From assembly GCF_002953215.1 (NCBI RefSeq), contig NZ_CP026378.1, positions 558,001 to 622,000 on the forward strand: a stretch of DNA of 64,000 nt, written 5' to 3'. Shown here piece by piece: positions 41,516 through 50,642 of the stretch (position 1 is its first letter; each line of letters starts with the position of its first letter). This DNA comes from Mixta calida. Lineage in GTDB: Bacteria > Pseudomonadota > Gammaproteobacteria > Enterobacterales > Enterobacteriaceae. Both the position numbers and the translations under genes were made by a program. The notes under the pieces are model-generated. The model was not told the origin of the DNA and searched no databases. It saw nothing but the letters and a program-made list of their open reading frames with translations.

Positions 41516-43441
41516 ATGACTGATATCCAAACCACTTTTTCCGACCTGGGTCTTAACGAATCTATCCTCACCGCTCTGAATGACATGGGCTATGAGAAGC
41601 CGTCTCCGATCCAGGCCGCCTGTATCCCGCATCTGCTGGAAGGCCGCGATGTGCTGGGTATGGCGCAAACCGGTAGTGGCAAAACCGCAGCGTTCTCCTT
41701 GCCGCTGCTGAACAATATCGACAGCGAATTGAAAGCGCCGCAGATTCTGGTTCTGGCGCCGACGCGTGAGCTGGCGGTTCAGGTTGCAGAAGCCTGCAAC
41801 GATTTTTCTAAACATATGCGCGGCGTAAACGTGCTGGCCCTGTATGGCGGTCAGCGTTACGACGTGCAGCTGCGCGCGCTGCGTCAGGGACCGCAAATCG
41901 TGGTCGGTACGCCGGGTCGTCTGCTTGACCACCTGAAACGCGGCACGCTGGATCTTTCTAACCTGCGCGGCCTGGTGCTGGACGAAGCGGATGAAATGCT
42001 GCGCATGGGCTTTATCGAAGACGTAGAAACCATCATGGCGCAGATCCCGGAAGGTCATCAGACCGCTCTGTTCTCTGCCACCATGCCGGAAGCGATTCGT
42101 CGCATTACGCGTCGTTTTATGAAAGATCCGCAGGAAGTGCGCATCCAGAGCAGCATCACTACGCGTCCTGACATCAGCCAGAGCTACTGGACCGTCTGGG
42201 GCCGTAAAACGGATGCGCTGGTGCGTTTCCTGGAAGCTGAAGACTTTGATGCGGCGATCATCTTCGTTCGCACCAAAAACGCGACGCTGGAAGTGGCTGA
42301 AGCGCTGGAGCGCAGCGGTTACAACAGCGCCGCGCTGAACGGCGACATGAACCAGGCGCTGCGTGAGCAGACTCTGGAGCGTCTGAAAGATGGCCGTCTG
42401 GATATTCTGATCGCGACTGACGTTGCGGCACGTGGTCTTGACGTGGAGCGTATTAGCCTGGTGGTTAACTACGACATCCCGATGGACTCAGAATCCTACG
42501 TTCACCGTATCGGTCGTACCGGTCGTGCTGGCCGCGCCGGTCGCGCGCTGCTGTTCGTGGAAAACCGCGAACGTCGTCTGCTGCGCAATATTGAGCGCAC
42601 CATGAAGCTGACCATCCCGGAAGTCGAGCTGCCGAACGCAGAACTGCTGAGCGCCCGTCGTCTGGAGAAATTCGCCGCTAAAGTACAGCAGCAGCTGGAA
42701 AGCAGCGATCTGGAGCAATACCGCGCGCTGCTGAGCCAGCTGTCGCCGGAGAGCGATCTGGATATGGAAACGCTGGCGGCCGCGCTGCTGAAAATGGCGC
42801 AGGGCGAACGCCCGCTGATTCTGCCGCCGGATGCGCCGCGTCCTCAGCGTCGTGAATTCCGCGAGCGTGATGACCGTCGTGACGATCGTCGCGGCAGCCG
42901 TGAAATGCGTGGCGAGAGCCGTGAAGGCGGCGAACGTCCGCGTCGCGAGCGTCGTGACGTTGGCGACATGGAGCTGTATCGTATCGAAGTGGGCCGTGAC
43001 GATGGCGTTGAAGTACGTCATATCGTGGGCGCTATCGCCAACGAAGGCGATATCAGCAGCCGTTACATCGGTAACATCAAGCTGTTCGGCACTCACTCAA
43101 CGATCGAACTGCCGAAAGGCATGCCGGGCGAAATCCTGCAGCACTTCACCCGTACGCGTATTCTCAACAAACCGATGAATATGCAGCTGCTGGGCGATGC
43201 GCAACCGCGTGAGCGTGGCGAACAACGTGCCGATCGCGGCGGTGAGCGTCGTGGCGGCGGTCGCGGCAGCTTTGGCGGCGAACGTCGCGAAGGTGGCCGT
43301 GAAGGCGGTCGTCGTTTCAGCGAGCGTCGTGAAGGCGGCCGCAGCGGCAGCTTCAGTCGTGAAGGCGGCAACAGCCGTGGTCCGCGTCGTGAAGAAGGTG
43401 CTGGCGCAGGCGCCGGTGCAGTGCGCCGTCGCGATTACTAA
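41516..43441 (+). CDS. deaD: ATP-dependent RNA helicase DeaD (CsdA)
   Basis: 641-aa cold-shock DEAD-box helicase in 50S assembly and mRNA decay. Q motif GYEKPSPIQ, motif [13 protein letters not shown] at [12 protein letters not shown], and motif [14 protein letters not shown] DbpA-like RNA-binding domain (about residues 485-560) is followed by an Arg/Gly-rich tail with repeated GGERREGG units. The start at 41516 matches E. coli; three extra upstream residues are possible. Confidence 0.97.
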   Translation: MTDIQTTFSDLGLNESILTALNDMGYEKPSPIQAACIPHLLEGRDVLGMAQTGSGKTAAFSLPLLNNIDSELKAPQILVLAPTRELAVQVAEACNDFSKHMRGVNVLALYGGQRYDVQLRALRQGPQIVVGTPGRLLDHLKRGTLDLSNLRGLVLDEADEMLRMGFIEDVETIMAQIPEGHQTALFSATMPEAIRRITRRFMKDPQEVRIQSSITTRPDISQSYWTVWGRKTDALVRFLEAEDFDAAIIFVRTKNATLEVAEALERSGYNSAALNGDMNQALREQTLERLKDGRLDILIATDVAARGLDVERISLVVNYDIPMDSESYVHRIGRTGRAGRAGRALLFVENRERRLLRNIERTMKLTIPEVELPNAELLSARRLEKFAAKVQQQLESSDLEQYRALLSQLSPESDLDMETLAAALLKMAQGERPLILPPDAPRPQRREFRERDDRRDDRRGSREMRGESREGGERPRRERRDVGDMELYRIEVGRDDGVEVRHIVGAIANEGDISSRYIGNIKLFGTHSTIELPKGMPGEILQHFTRTRILNKPMNMQLLGDAQPRERGEQRADRGGERRGGGRGSFGGERREGGREGGRRFSERREGGRSGSFSREGGNSRGPRREEGAGAGAGAVRRRDY

Positions 43442-43460
43442 TCGCTTAGCGTAAAAAATA

Positions 43461-43488
43461 AAAAACCAGCCGCAAGGCTGGTTTTTTT
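43461..43488. terminator. Bidirectional terminator between deaD and yhbW
   Basis: AAAAACCAGC/GCTGGTTTTT stem with a short loop and T-runs on both strands, between convergent genes. Confidence 0.9.
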
Positions 43489-43518
43489 ATGCCTGTTATT
43501 CAGGCCGCGCAGAAATTA

Positions 43519-44532
43519 TCAGAGCGCCTGAGACGCCTGCATCGCCAGCTCAAAAGAGCGCAAACGCGCCTGATGATCGAAAATCTGCCCGTTGACCATA
43601 ATCTCATCCGCCTGCGTTTCACGTATCAGCGCCGCCAGGCCATGCTGAACCTTGGTGCTGTCGCCCACGATCGACATGCTTAACGCCTGCTGAACGCCAT
43701 ACTGCTCGGATGGCGACCAGAGGTTGTCCATGTTTTCCACCGGCTTCGGCAGCGGGCCCGGCTTACCGCGGCGCAGGTTGATAAACTGCTGCTGCATAGA
43801 CGTGAACAGGAAGCGCGCCTCTTTTTCGCTGTCGGCGGCGACGATATTGACGCATACCATGGCGTAAGGCTTATCAAGCCGTTCGGAAGGCTGGAAATTC
43901 TCACGATACATATGCAGCGCCTGGAACAGCAGGTCGGGCGCGAAATGCGACGCGAAAGCGAACGGCAGACCCATTTTCGCCGCCAGCTGCGCGCTGTAAA
44001 GACTGGAGCCCAGCAGCCAGACCGGTATCTGCAAGCCAAGCCCCGGCACCGGCTGCACCGGCAGTTCCGCATCTTTATCCGCATCGAACCAGGCAATCAG
44101 CGTTTCCACATCTTCCGGGAAACTGTCGATCATGCCGGCGTTGCTGTGATGACGACGTAAGGCCATCATGGTGCGCTGATCGGAGCCCGGCGCGCGTCCC
44201 AGTCCGAGGTCGATACGGCCCGGATAGAGCGACTCCAGCGTGCCGAACTGTTCAGCAATCACTAACGGCGCGTGGTTGGGCAGCATAATGCCGCCGGAAC
44301 CAAGACGCAGCGTAGTGGTATTCGCCGCCAGATAGCCGATCAGCACCGACGTTGCGGCGCTGGCGATGCCGGTCATATTGTGATGTTCTGCCAGCCAGTA
44401 GCGATTAAAGCCCAGTCTTTCCGCCTGCCGCGCCAGCGAAAGCGAGGCGTGAAAAGCGTCACGCGGTGTGGCCCCCTGCGGAATAGGGGCCAGATCGAGT
44501 ACTGACAGGGGAACGTTTTTTTTCTCAGACAT
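43519..44532 (-). CDS. yhbW: Luciferase-like monooxygenase YhbW
   Basis: 337-aa bacterial-luciferase-family (FMN-dependent LLM) protein. Family blocks [39 protein letters not shown] and [16 protein letters not shown] are clear. Substrate unknown. In E. coli it sits next to mtr; here mtr is absent and yhbW directly faces deaD. Confidence 0.94.
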   Translation of the reverse strand: MSEKKNVPLSVLDLAPIPQGATPRDAFHASLSLARQAERLGFNRYWLAEHHNMTGIASAATSVLIGYLAANTTTLRLGSGGIMLPNHAPLVIAEQFGTLESLYPGRIDLGLGRAPGSDQRTMMALRRHHSNAGMIDSFPEDVETLIAWFDADKDAELPVQPVPGLGLQIPVWLLGSSLYSAQLAAKMGLPFAFASHFAPDLLFQALHMYRENFQPSERLDKPYAMVCVNIVAADSEKEARFLFTSMQQQFINLRRGKPGPLPKPVENMDNLWSPSEQYGVQQALSMSIVGDSTKVQHGLAALIRETQADEIMVNGQIFDHQARLRSFELAMQASQAL

Positions 44533-44691
44533 ATCTGCTCACTTTGTTGGCTGTAGTGCGGACGCGGCAGTTGCCCGTCGACGTTACAGAAAAACATGCG
44601 CCTACTTTACCGTATTGCAGTTTTAGCAGAGTAGCCAGAATATGCCCTGAGAGCAAAGCGGCTTGCGAAGAGTAAGGCCAGCGTAACGTAA

Positions 44692-44723
44692 GAAAAACGG
44701 CGGTTCAGAGAGCGATCCGCCGC
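44692..44723 (-). terminator. Intrinsic terminator of ubiU-ubiV
   Basis: On the minus strand CGGCGG pairs with CCGCCG (44722-44717 and 44703-44698) and is followed by TTTTTC. Confidence 0.75.
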
Positions 44724-44732
44724 TTTGTGACA

Positions 44733-45611
44733 TCAGGACTGAAGCGCCATGCCAGCCAGTTTGCGCCAATAGCCGTTGCAGTCGTTGCGTTGCGCCATCA
44801 TCAGCGGCGCCTGGCCCTGTTCATTTGCGCGGAAGCGGTCAATCAGCGCCAGCGTCTGTTTGTTTTCCGGCGACAGACGAACCACATCGACCAGGCCGTG
44901 CATGCTGGTCAGGTCATTGCCGAGGTTATAACAGTAGCCGCTCATGGTCTGGATGCCGTTCAGCACGAAAACCTGTTGATCCTCCTGCGACAGCACGCGG
45001 CGGCCCTGCGGATAGTTAATGCAACAGGTTTCGCACTCATCTTTAGGCTTGTTTTCCGAGCGCGCGGTAAAGCAGCGCGCCGACAGCGCCAGCGGCAGAT
45101 GGCCATAAGCCAGCACTTCGGTTTCAAACTTGCCGTGGATGCCTAATTCGTCGCACTGCTGCTGAATGCCCAGCAGCCAGTCACGCGACAGCTCGACCGG
45201 CATGCACCAGCGCGTCATGCCAAGCCGCAGCAGCATACGCAGCGTCATTGCGTTATAGCAGTTAAGCGCATGGCCCACGACGAACGGCAGTTTCTGCTCC
45301 GCCGCCATATTAACCGTGCCGAGATCGTTCGCCTCGATAAGAAATTCGCCGTTGTCGACGTAGCGTTTAATTTCCTGTAGCTCAGAAGTGGATTGCACCA
45401 GCGCCAGTGTGCTGAACACCACCTGTTTGCCGCTTTCCTGCAACAGATGGGCGAACTCAAGCCATTGCGGAAAGCGAGTGGCCCGGCGCTTGCTGCATAC
45501 TGACTCGCCCAGATAGACGATCTCCGCGCTGCTTTCTGCGGCGGCCTGATAAAAATCAGCCAGCGTTTCCGTCGGCCAGTACCAGAGCACCGGCCCTAAA
45601 GAATATTTCAT
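44733..45611 (-). CDS. ubiV: O2-independent ubiquinone hydroxylation protein UbiV
   Basis: 292-aa U32-family protein binding a [4Fe-4S] cluster; with UbiU and UbiT it makes ubiquinone without oxygen. Cysteines in the expected pattern: Cys39 (LGESVCSKRR) and the cluster ARCFTARS...DECETCCINY. The start is ATG at 45611 after AAGGAAAGG; a GTG just before it adds one residue. Nine bases downstream of ubiU. Confidence 0.96.
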   Translation of the reverse strand: MKYSLGPVLWYWPTETLADFYQAAAESSAEIVYLGESVCSKRRATRFPQWLEFAHLLQESGKQVVFSTLALVQSTSELQEIKRYVDNGEFLIEANDLGTVNMAAEQKLPFVVGHALNCYNAMTLRMLLRLGMTRWCMPVELSRDWLLGIQQQCDELGIHGKFETEVLAYGHLPLALSARCFTARSENKPKDECETCCINYPQGRRVLSQEDQQVFVLNGIQTMSGYCYNLGNDLTSMHGLVDVVRLSPENKQTLALIDRFRANEQGQAPLMMAQRNDCNGYWRKLAGMALQS

Positions 45612-45620
45612 CACCTTTCC

Positions 45621-46616
45621 TTATTGCCATTTGCGGTGGTAGGCGCCCAGCGTGGTTTGCGTGCCTTCCGACAGCGAACCCAGCTCCGTCATCCAGCTCT
45701 CCTGAACGGCGAAGGCGGAAGGATTCGCTTTGCAACGATCTATAGCCTGGCGCCAGATGCGCGCGACCTGGGCGACATAGGCTGGGCTGCGCTGGCGACC
45801 TTCGATTTTCACCGAGGCGATATTGGCGGCCAGCAGCTCCGGCAGCAGCTCAAGCGTATTCAGGCTGGTAGGCTCCTCCAGCACGTGATAGCGCTGTCCG
45901 TCGACCTGATAGCGCCCTTTGCATAAGGTGGGATAGCTAGCGTTTTCATTGAGATCGTAACGATCGATCAACACCTCGTTCAGGCGCGACTCCAGCCCGG
46001 ACGGCGTCTGCTGCCAGCGTACAAAGCGCGCGGGCGAGCAGGCACCGACGGTATTCGGCGATTCGCCGGTCATCCAGGAGGAAAGATAGCAGCGTCCTTC
46101 CGCCATAATGCACAGGCTGCCGAAGGCGAAAACCTCCAGCGGCACCGGGGTATTCCGCGCCAGCTGGCGCACCTGATGTATGGAAAGCACGCGCGGCAGC
46201 ACCACGCGCGCGACGTCGAAATGCTGATGATAGAAGCGGATCGCTTCCAGGTTCGTAGCCGATGCCTGTACTGAGACATGGCGCTCGATATGGGGATAGC
46301 GGCTGGCCGCATATTCCAGCATCGCCAGATCGGCGATAATCAGCGCGTCGGCGCCGATGTCGGCGGCCATATCGATGGCGTTCTGCCAGCGGATAAAGCC
46401 ATTGGGATGCGCGAATGTATTGATGGCGACATGCAGTTTGCGCTGATGCTGATGCACAAAGCGCGCGGCCTCTTTCAGCCGTTTATCGGTAAAGTTCAGA
46501 CCGGCGAAATGACGCGCGTTCGTGTCATCTTTCAGACCGATGTAAACTGCATCCGCTCCATTTTCGATCGCTGCCTTCAGCGCGGGCAGGTTGCCCGCCG
46601 GGCAAAGGAGTTCCAT
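45621..46616 (-). CDS. ubiU: O2-independent ubiquinone hydroxylation protein UbiU
   Basis: 331-aa U32-family protein that pairs with UbiV. Starts MELLCPAGNLPALKAAI and keeps the U32 core GSLCIMAEGRCYLSS and the Cys in YPTLCKGRY, consistent with a [4Fe-4S] site. The ATG at 46616 has AGGA 7 bases upstream and gives the E. coli length. Divergent from ubiT across 205 bases. Confidence 0.96.
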   Translation of the reverse strand: MELLCPAGNLPALKAAIENGADAVYIGLKDDTNARHFAGLNFTDKRLKEAARFVHQHQRKLHVAINTFAHPNGFIRWQNAIDMAADIGADALIIADLAMLEYAASRYPHIERHVSVQASATNLEAIRFYHQHFDVARVVLPRVLSIHQVRQLARNTPVPLEVFAFGSLCIMAEGRCYLSSWMTGESPNTVGACSPARFVRWQQTPSGLESRLNEVLIDRYDLNENASYPTLCKGRYQVDGQRYHVLEEPTSLNTLELLPELLAANIASVKIEGRQRSPAYVAQVARIWRQAIDRCKANPSAFAVQESWMTELGSLSEGTQTTLGAYHRKWQ

Positions 46617-46821
46617 GACATATCCTGTCAGCAATAAATACTTGCGCCCGAGTGTAGACAAGCTCAGCGCGAGAAATTTTGATTTAAGGCAGCGAATGGC
46701 GTATTGATCGGGTAAGTGTTGCTGAATTGTTCAACTTGATGTGTGATTTATTGATCCAGCCACCCAGGGAAAAATAGCGCTGTGGCAAAATAGTGCTTAT
46801 TTGTTTTGAGGAGTGAAAACT
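46617..46821. promoter_or_regulatory. Divergent ubiU/ubiT control region
   Basis: Should hold both promoters. E. coli ubiUV is FNR-controlled; here a TTGAT half-site occurs at 46736-46740 and another TTGATC at 46751, but neither has a good ATCAA partner, so an FNR site is only suggested. Confidence 0.3.
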
Positions 46822-47346
46822 GTGTTAAATATGCTTCGCGCTCAGTGCGTTAATCAGGGACCGCGCCTGCTGCGGCTGCCGGTGCGGTACACGCCGTTTG
46901 CGATGAAAAAAATCCTGCTACAGCAGCTATTAAATATGCAGTTTCGTCATGCGCTGGCGGAAGGTGAGTTAGACTTTCTGCAGGGGCGCTGGCTGGGCAT
47001 TGAGATTCAGGACATCGCATTGCGCTGGGCCGTTACGCTGGAAAACGGCGAGCTGGCGATCGACAATCGCGATGAGGCCGACGTCTGGTTTCGCGGCAAT
47101 GCCAACGATCTGCTGCTGGTCGCCGCGCGTAAAATCGACCCGGACACGCTTTTTTTCCAACGCCGCCTGGTGATCGAAGGTGATACCGAGCTGGGGCTGG
47201 AAGTGAAGAATCTGATGGATGCGATCGAGCTGGAACATATGCCAGCGCCGCTGCGCATTGGGTTAATGCAGCTGGCTGACTTTGTCGAAGCCGGCCTGAA
47301 CGAGGACGCGAAATCCCCGGGAGATCGCGCAGGTGTTTCATGTTAA
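46822..47346 (+). CDS. ubiT: Ubiquinone biosynthesis accessory factor UbiT
   Basis: 174-aa SCP2-domain lipid-binding protein; in anaerobic ubiquinone synthesis it replaces UbiJ. The segment DPDTLFFQRRLVIEGDTELGL is nearly identical to E. coli YhbT. The start is GTG at 46822, 8 bases after GAGGAG and matching the E. coli length; another GTG lies at 46813. The 3' end overlaps yhbS by 7 bases. Confidence 0.94.
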   Translation: MLNMLRAQCVNQGPRLLRLPVRYTPFAMKKILLQQLLNMQFRHALAEGELDFLQGRWLGIEIQDIALRWAVTLENGELAIDNRDEADVWFRGNANDLLLVAARKIDPDTLFFQRRLVIEGDTELGLEVKNLMDAIELEHMPAPLRIGLMQLADFVEAGLNEDAKSPGDRAGVSC

Positions 47347-47849
47347 TTCGTACCGAAATAGGGGTGGACGCCGCCGGAATAGACAGCCTGCTGCGCCGCT
47401 GCTTTCCTGGCGGGGCCGAAGCTGATCTGGTGCAACGGCTGCGTGAAGATGGCCAGTTGACGCTGGGCGTGGTAGCGACCGACGATGAAGGACAGGTATT
47501 GGGCTATGCGGCCTTCAGCCCGGTCACGTTGCAGGAGGAAGATCGCAACTGGGTAGGGCTGGCGCCGCTGGCGGTTGACGAGAGCGTCCGTCGCCAGGGC
47601 ATTGGCAAACAGCTGGTTTTTGAAGGGCTCGATACGCTTAACGAATTTGGCTATGCGGCAGTCGTGGTGCTGGGCGATCCCGCCTGGTTCGGCCGTTACG
47701 GCTTTGAACCGGCGGCGCGTCACCAGCTGCGCTGCGCCTGGCCGGGCACGGAAGCGGCGTTTCAGGTCTATAAGCTGGCGGACGATGCGTTTGTCGATGT
47801 GAGCGGCGAAGTGCAATATTCAACGCACTTTAACCGTTTCTCTCGCTAA
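47340..47849 (+). CDS. yhbS: GNAT-family N-acetyltransferase YhbS
   Basis: 169-aa GNAT protein. Acetyl-CoA-binding motif A is [19 protein letters not shown], and [18 protein letters not shown] is characteristic of the YhbS subgroup. Substrate not established. Starts inside the ubiT 3' end and converges on yhbQ, overlapping it by 20 bases. Confidence 0.93.
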   Translation: MLIRTEIGVDAAGIDSLLRRCFPGGAEADLVQRLREDGQLTLGVVATDDEGQVLGYAAFSPVTLQEEDRNWVGLAPLAVDESVRRQGIGKQLVFEGLDTLNEFGYAAVVVLGDPAWFGRYGFEPAARHQLRCAWPGTEAAFQVYKLADDAFVDVSGEVQYSTHFNRFSR

Positions 47850-48132
47850 GCCACGCCAGCAGCGAGACGGGCTGGCTGGCGACCAGCCTGAGCTTTTCCT
47901 GCCGTGACAGCTGTTTAACCTGATACTCCAGGCGGGAAGCCATCGCCCGATCGCCCGCTTCGCAGGTCAGCAGCAGCTCCAGCGGGCCTTTTCCTCGCAG
48001 CGCTTTTGCGCCGGTGCCTTTCTGATGCTGTTGAAAACGGCGCGGCACATTATTGCTGATGCCGGTGTAAAGCAGGCCGGCGGCGGTGCGTACAATATAG
48101 AGCTGCCAGCGCGCAGCGGTGGTTTCACTCAT
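47830..48132 (-). CDS. yhbQ: GIY-YIG nuclease-superfamily protein YhbQ
   Basis: 100-aa UPF0213 protein with a GIY-YIG core: [18 protein letters not shown] and the downstream Arg in [21 protein letters not shown]. coli YhbQ has been linked to DNA damage, though its role is not settled. The start at 48132 has AGGG at about 9 bases and matches the E. coli length; 48138 is an alternative. Confidence 0.92.
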   Translation of the reverse strand: MSETTAARWQLYIVRTAAGLLYTGISNNVPRRFQQHQKGTGAKALRGKGPLELLLTCEAGDRAMASRLEYQVKQLSRQEKLRLVASQPVSLLAWLSERNG

Positions 48133-48191
48133 GTTCATAACCCTGGTTGCGATCGGGGCATTGTAGCGGCATCCACCATCGTGCGTCATGA

Positions 48192-48653
<462 letters not shown>

Positions 48654-48666
48654 GGCGCGGCGGAAA

Positions 48667-48697
48667 GCTGTGCGGCAAATCAGGGCCGCACAGCCGA
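48667..48697. terminator. Hairpin between yhbP and yhbO
   Basis: AGCTGTGCGGC/GCCGCACAGC stem with an 8-base loop between convergent genes; T-tracts are poor, so termination is only probable. Confidence 0.5.
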
Positions 48698-48704
48698 GCG
48701 GCTT

Positions 48705-49226
48705 TTAGCTCATATTCAGAATGCGCAGTGATTCCTGATTAAAGGCGGGCAGATCTTCCGGCGTTCGGCTGGTCACCAGCTTATCATTATCCACCACCAC
48801 TTCTTTATCATAAAAATCCGCGCCGGCGTTCTTCAGATCGACCGCAATCGCTTTTACGCAGGTCATCTTACGTCCTCGCACGCCGTTCGCGCTGATCAGC
48901 AGCTGCGGGCCGTGACAGATAGCGAAAATCGGCTTGCCGCTGGCGACAAACTCTTTGGTAAAGTTCACGAAGCGATCGTCGCCGCGCAGGCTATCCGGCG
49001 AATGGCCGCCAGGCAGCAGCAGCGCATCAAACTCCGCCGGGCTGACGTGGTCGATATCTTTATCTATTTTTACCTGAGCCTTTCCCTGCTTGCCCGTTAC
49101 CGTTTTACCGGCTTCCATTTCGATGGTCACAACTTCATGGCCCGCTTTGGTATAGGCTTCTGCAGGGGAGGTAAATTCAGAGTCTTCAAATTCATCGGTA
49201 ATCAGTACCGCTATTTTCTTGCTCAT
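48705..49226 (-). CDS. yhbO: DJ-1/PfpI-family protein deglycase YhbO
   Basis: 173-aa DJ-1/PfpI protein. In E. coli YhbO it protects against glyoxals and several stresses, reported as a deglycase. Nucleophile-elbow Cys in FAICHGPQLLIS (about residue 105), an acidic partner in ITDEFEDSEF and LLPGGHSPD are intact. GGAGG precedes the start. Confidence 0.95.
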   Translation of the reverse strand: MSKKIAVLITDEFEDSEFTSPAEAYTKAGHEVVTIEMEAGKTVTGKQGKAQVKIDKDIDHVSPAEFDALLLPGGHSPDSLRGDDRFVNFTKEFVASGKPIFAICHGPQLLISANGVRGRKMTCVKAIAVDLKNAGADFYDKEVVVDNDKLVTSRTPEDLPAFNQESLRILNMS

Positions 49227-49371
49227 CTTTATCCTCCTGTATGTGTGGAACTACTGGTTAAGCCTGGTTGAGTATGCTGAAAAATCAAATCCTCACCGGC
49301 AACATCTCTGCTAATCTCAGCTTCAGCAGACTGCTGTGCCTCAGCGCAGCGCGCGTCGAAGGGGAGGGAAG

Positions 49372-50013
49372 ATGAGTCGGATATTGTTAACCGGAGCCAG
49401 CGGTCTGGTGGGAAGCCACCTGCTGCGTATGCTGATTGCGGAGCCGCGCGTCAGTGAGATCGTTGCGCCCACGCGTCGGCCGCTGCCGCCCATGAATAAA
49501 GTGATTAATCTGGTCGAGGAAGATCTGACGGACGTATTGCGACCGCTAAAGCTGCCCATTGATATCGTGTTTTGCTGTCTTGGCACCACGCGCAAGCAGG
49601 CGGGCAGCAAAGCGGCCTTTGTGCATGTCGACTATACGCTGGTGGTGGATAGCGCCATCGCCGGGCAGCGGCTTGGCGCAAAGCATATGCTGGCGGTGAG
49701 TGCGCACGGCGCCAGCGTTCGCTCGCTGTTCTTCTACCGGCGGGTCAAAGGCGAAATGGAACGGGCGCTACGACAGCAAAACTGGCCGCGTCTTACGCTC
49801 ATTCGTCCCTCGCTGCTGCTGGGCGATCGTCAGCAGCCGCGTCCGGGGGAAGATTTCCTTGCGCCGCTGTTTAAGCTGTTGCCCGGCAACTGGCGCGCGG
49901 TCGCGGCGAAAGATGTCGCCGGCGCGCTGATGCGCGAGGCGTTCTCTCCCTCGCCCAGCGACGTAAATATCATTGAATCGGCGGCTATCCCCCGACGCTC
50001 GTTAATAAAATAA
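49372..50013 (+). CDS. yraR: NAD(P)-binding oxidoreductase-like protein YraR
   Basis: 213-aa short atypical SDR protein. N-terminal Rossmann motif TGASGLVGSHLL; CCLGTTRKQAGSKAAF and a YxxxK-like FFYRRVKGEME are typical of the YraR/HTATIP2-like group. Substrate unknown. The ATG at 49372 follows GGGGAGGG. In E. coli yraR is also next to yhbO; synteny with the E. coli 71-min region ends here. Confidence 0.92.
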   Translation: MSRILLTGASGLVGSHLLRMLIAEPRVSEIVAPTRRPLPPMNKVINLVEEDLTDVLRPLKLPIDIVFCCLGTTRKQAGSKAAFVHVDYTLVVDSAIAGQRLGAKHMLAVSAHGASVRSLFFYRRVKGEMERALRQQNWPRLTLIRPSLLLGDRQQPRPGEDFLAPLFKLLPGNWRAVAAKDVAGALMREAFSPSPSDVNIIESAAIPRRSLIK

Positions 50014-50177
50014 GTGAATAAAAGCCAACCTGTATTCATTTCTTCGCGGCCTGCCCGAAATATTATTCACCCCTTTCCACGGTCCAGGTCGCTACGTTAT
50101 TCAGGTTGCATGCGCGTCCATTATGTCGCCAATCTCGTCTTCATTAACTGGCGCGTTGACGCTGTTGTGGAACTGAT

Positions 50178-50642
50178 TCAGCGCAGATAGTGAATCACCT
50201 GGTTGCTGCTGCCGCGCCAGACCAGCGCGGGGTCTTTCAGGGCCTGGACAAATTTACCGTCTACCAGCACATCCAGCTCGGCGACCACTTTACGCTGCGC
50301 GGCGCTTAGCGCCGCCAGCGTATAGCCGGTCCACATCCAGATATCCTTTCCTGGGCAGTCGCGGCGCACGCGGCGCACCAGCCGCAGCACATCCGGCACG
50401 TTGGCCGGATGCAGCGGGTCGCCGCCGGAAAGCGACAGCCCCTGACGCGGAATACGGCGATCGTTCAGATCGCCGATCAGCTGCTCTTCCATTTCGATGG
50501 TAAACGGCACGCCGGAGTTAAGTCGCCAGGTGCGCTGGTTATAGCAGCCGGGGCACTGATGCTCGCAGCCGGCGACAAACAGCGTACAGCGGGTGCCGGG
50601 GCCGTTTACGACATCGACCGGATAGTACTGATGTATGTTCAC
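50178..50642 (-). CDS. nrdG: Anaerobic ribonucleotide reductase activating protein NrdG
   Basis: 154-aa radical SAM enzyme that generates the glycyl radical on NrdD. The [4Fe-4S] Cys motif is CEHQCPGCYN, and the SAM-binding LSGGDPLHPANV is intact. Start is GTG at 50642, overlapping the nrdD TGA, so the two are coupled. Confidence 0.97.
   Translation of the reverse strand: MNIHQYYPVDVVNGPGTRCTLFVAGCEHQCPGCYNQRTWRLNSGVPFTIEMEEQLIGDLNDRRIPRQGLSLSGGDPLHPANVPDVLRLVRRVRRDCPGKDIWMWTGYTLAALSAAQRKVVAELDVLVDGKFVQALKDPALVWRGSSNQVIHYLR

Noticed and set aside
43200-43420. Direct repeats at the deaD 3' end
   Set aside because: They encode the usual Arg/Gly-rich tail of DeaD, not a mobile or CRISPR repeat.
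46736-46756. FNR site for ubiUV/ubiT
   Set aside because: Only TTGAT half-sites are present; the partner half-sites match poorly, so it is noted only as a weak suggestion.
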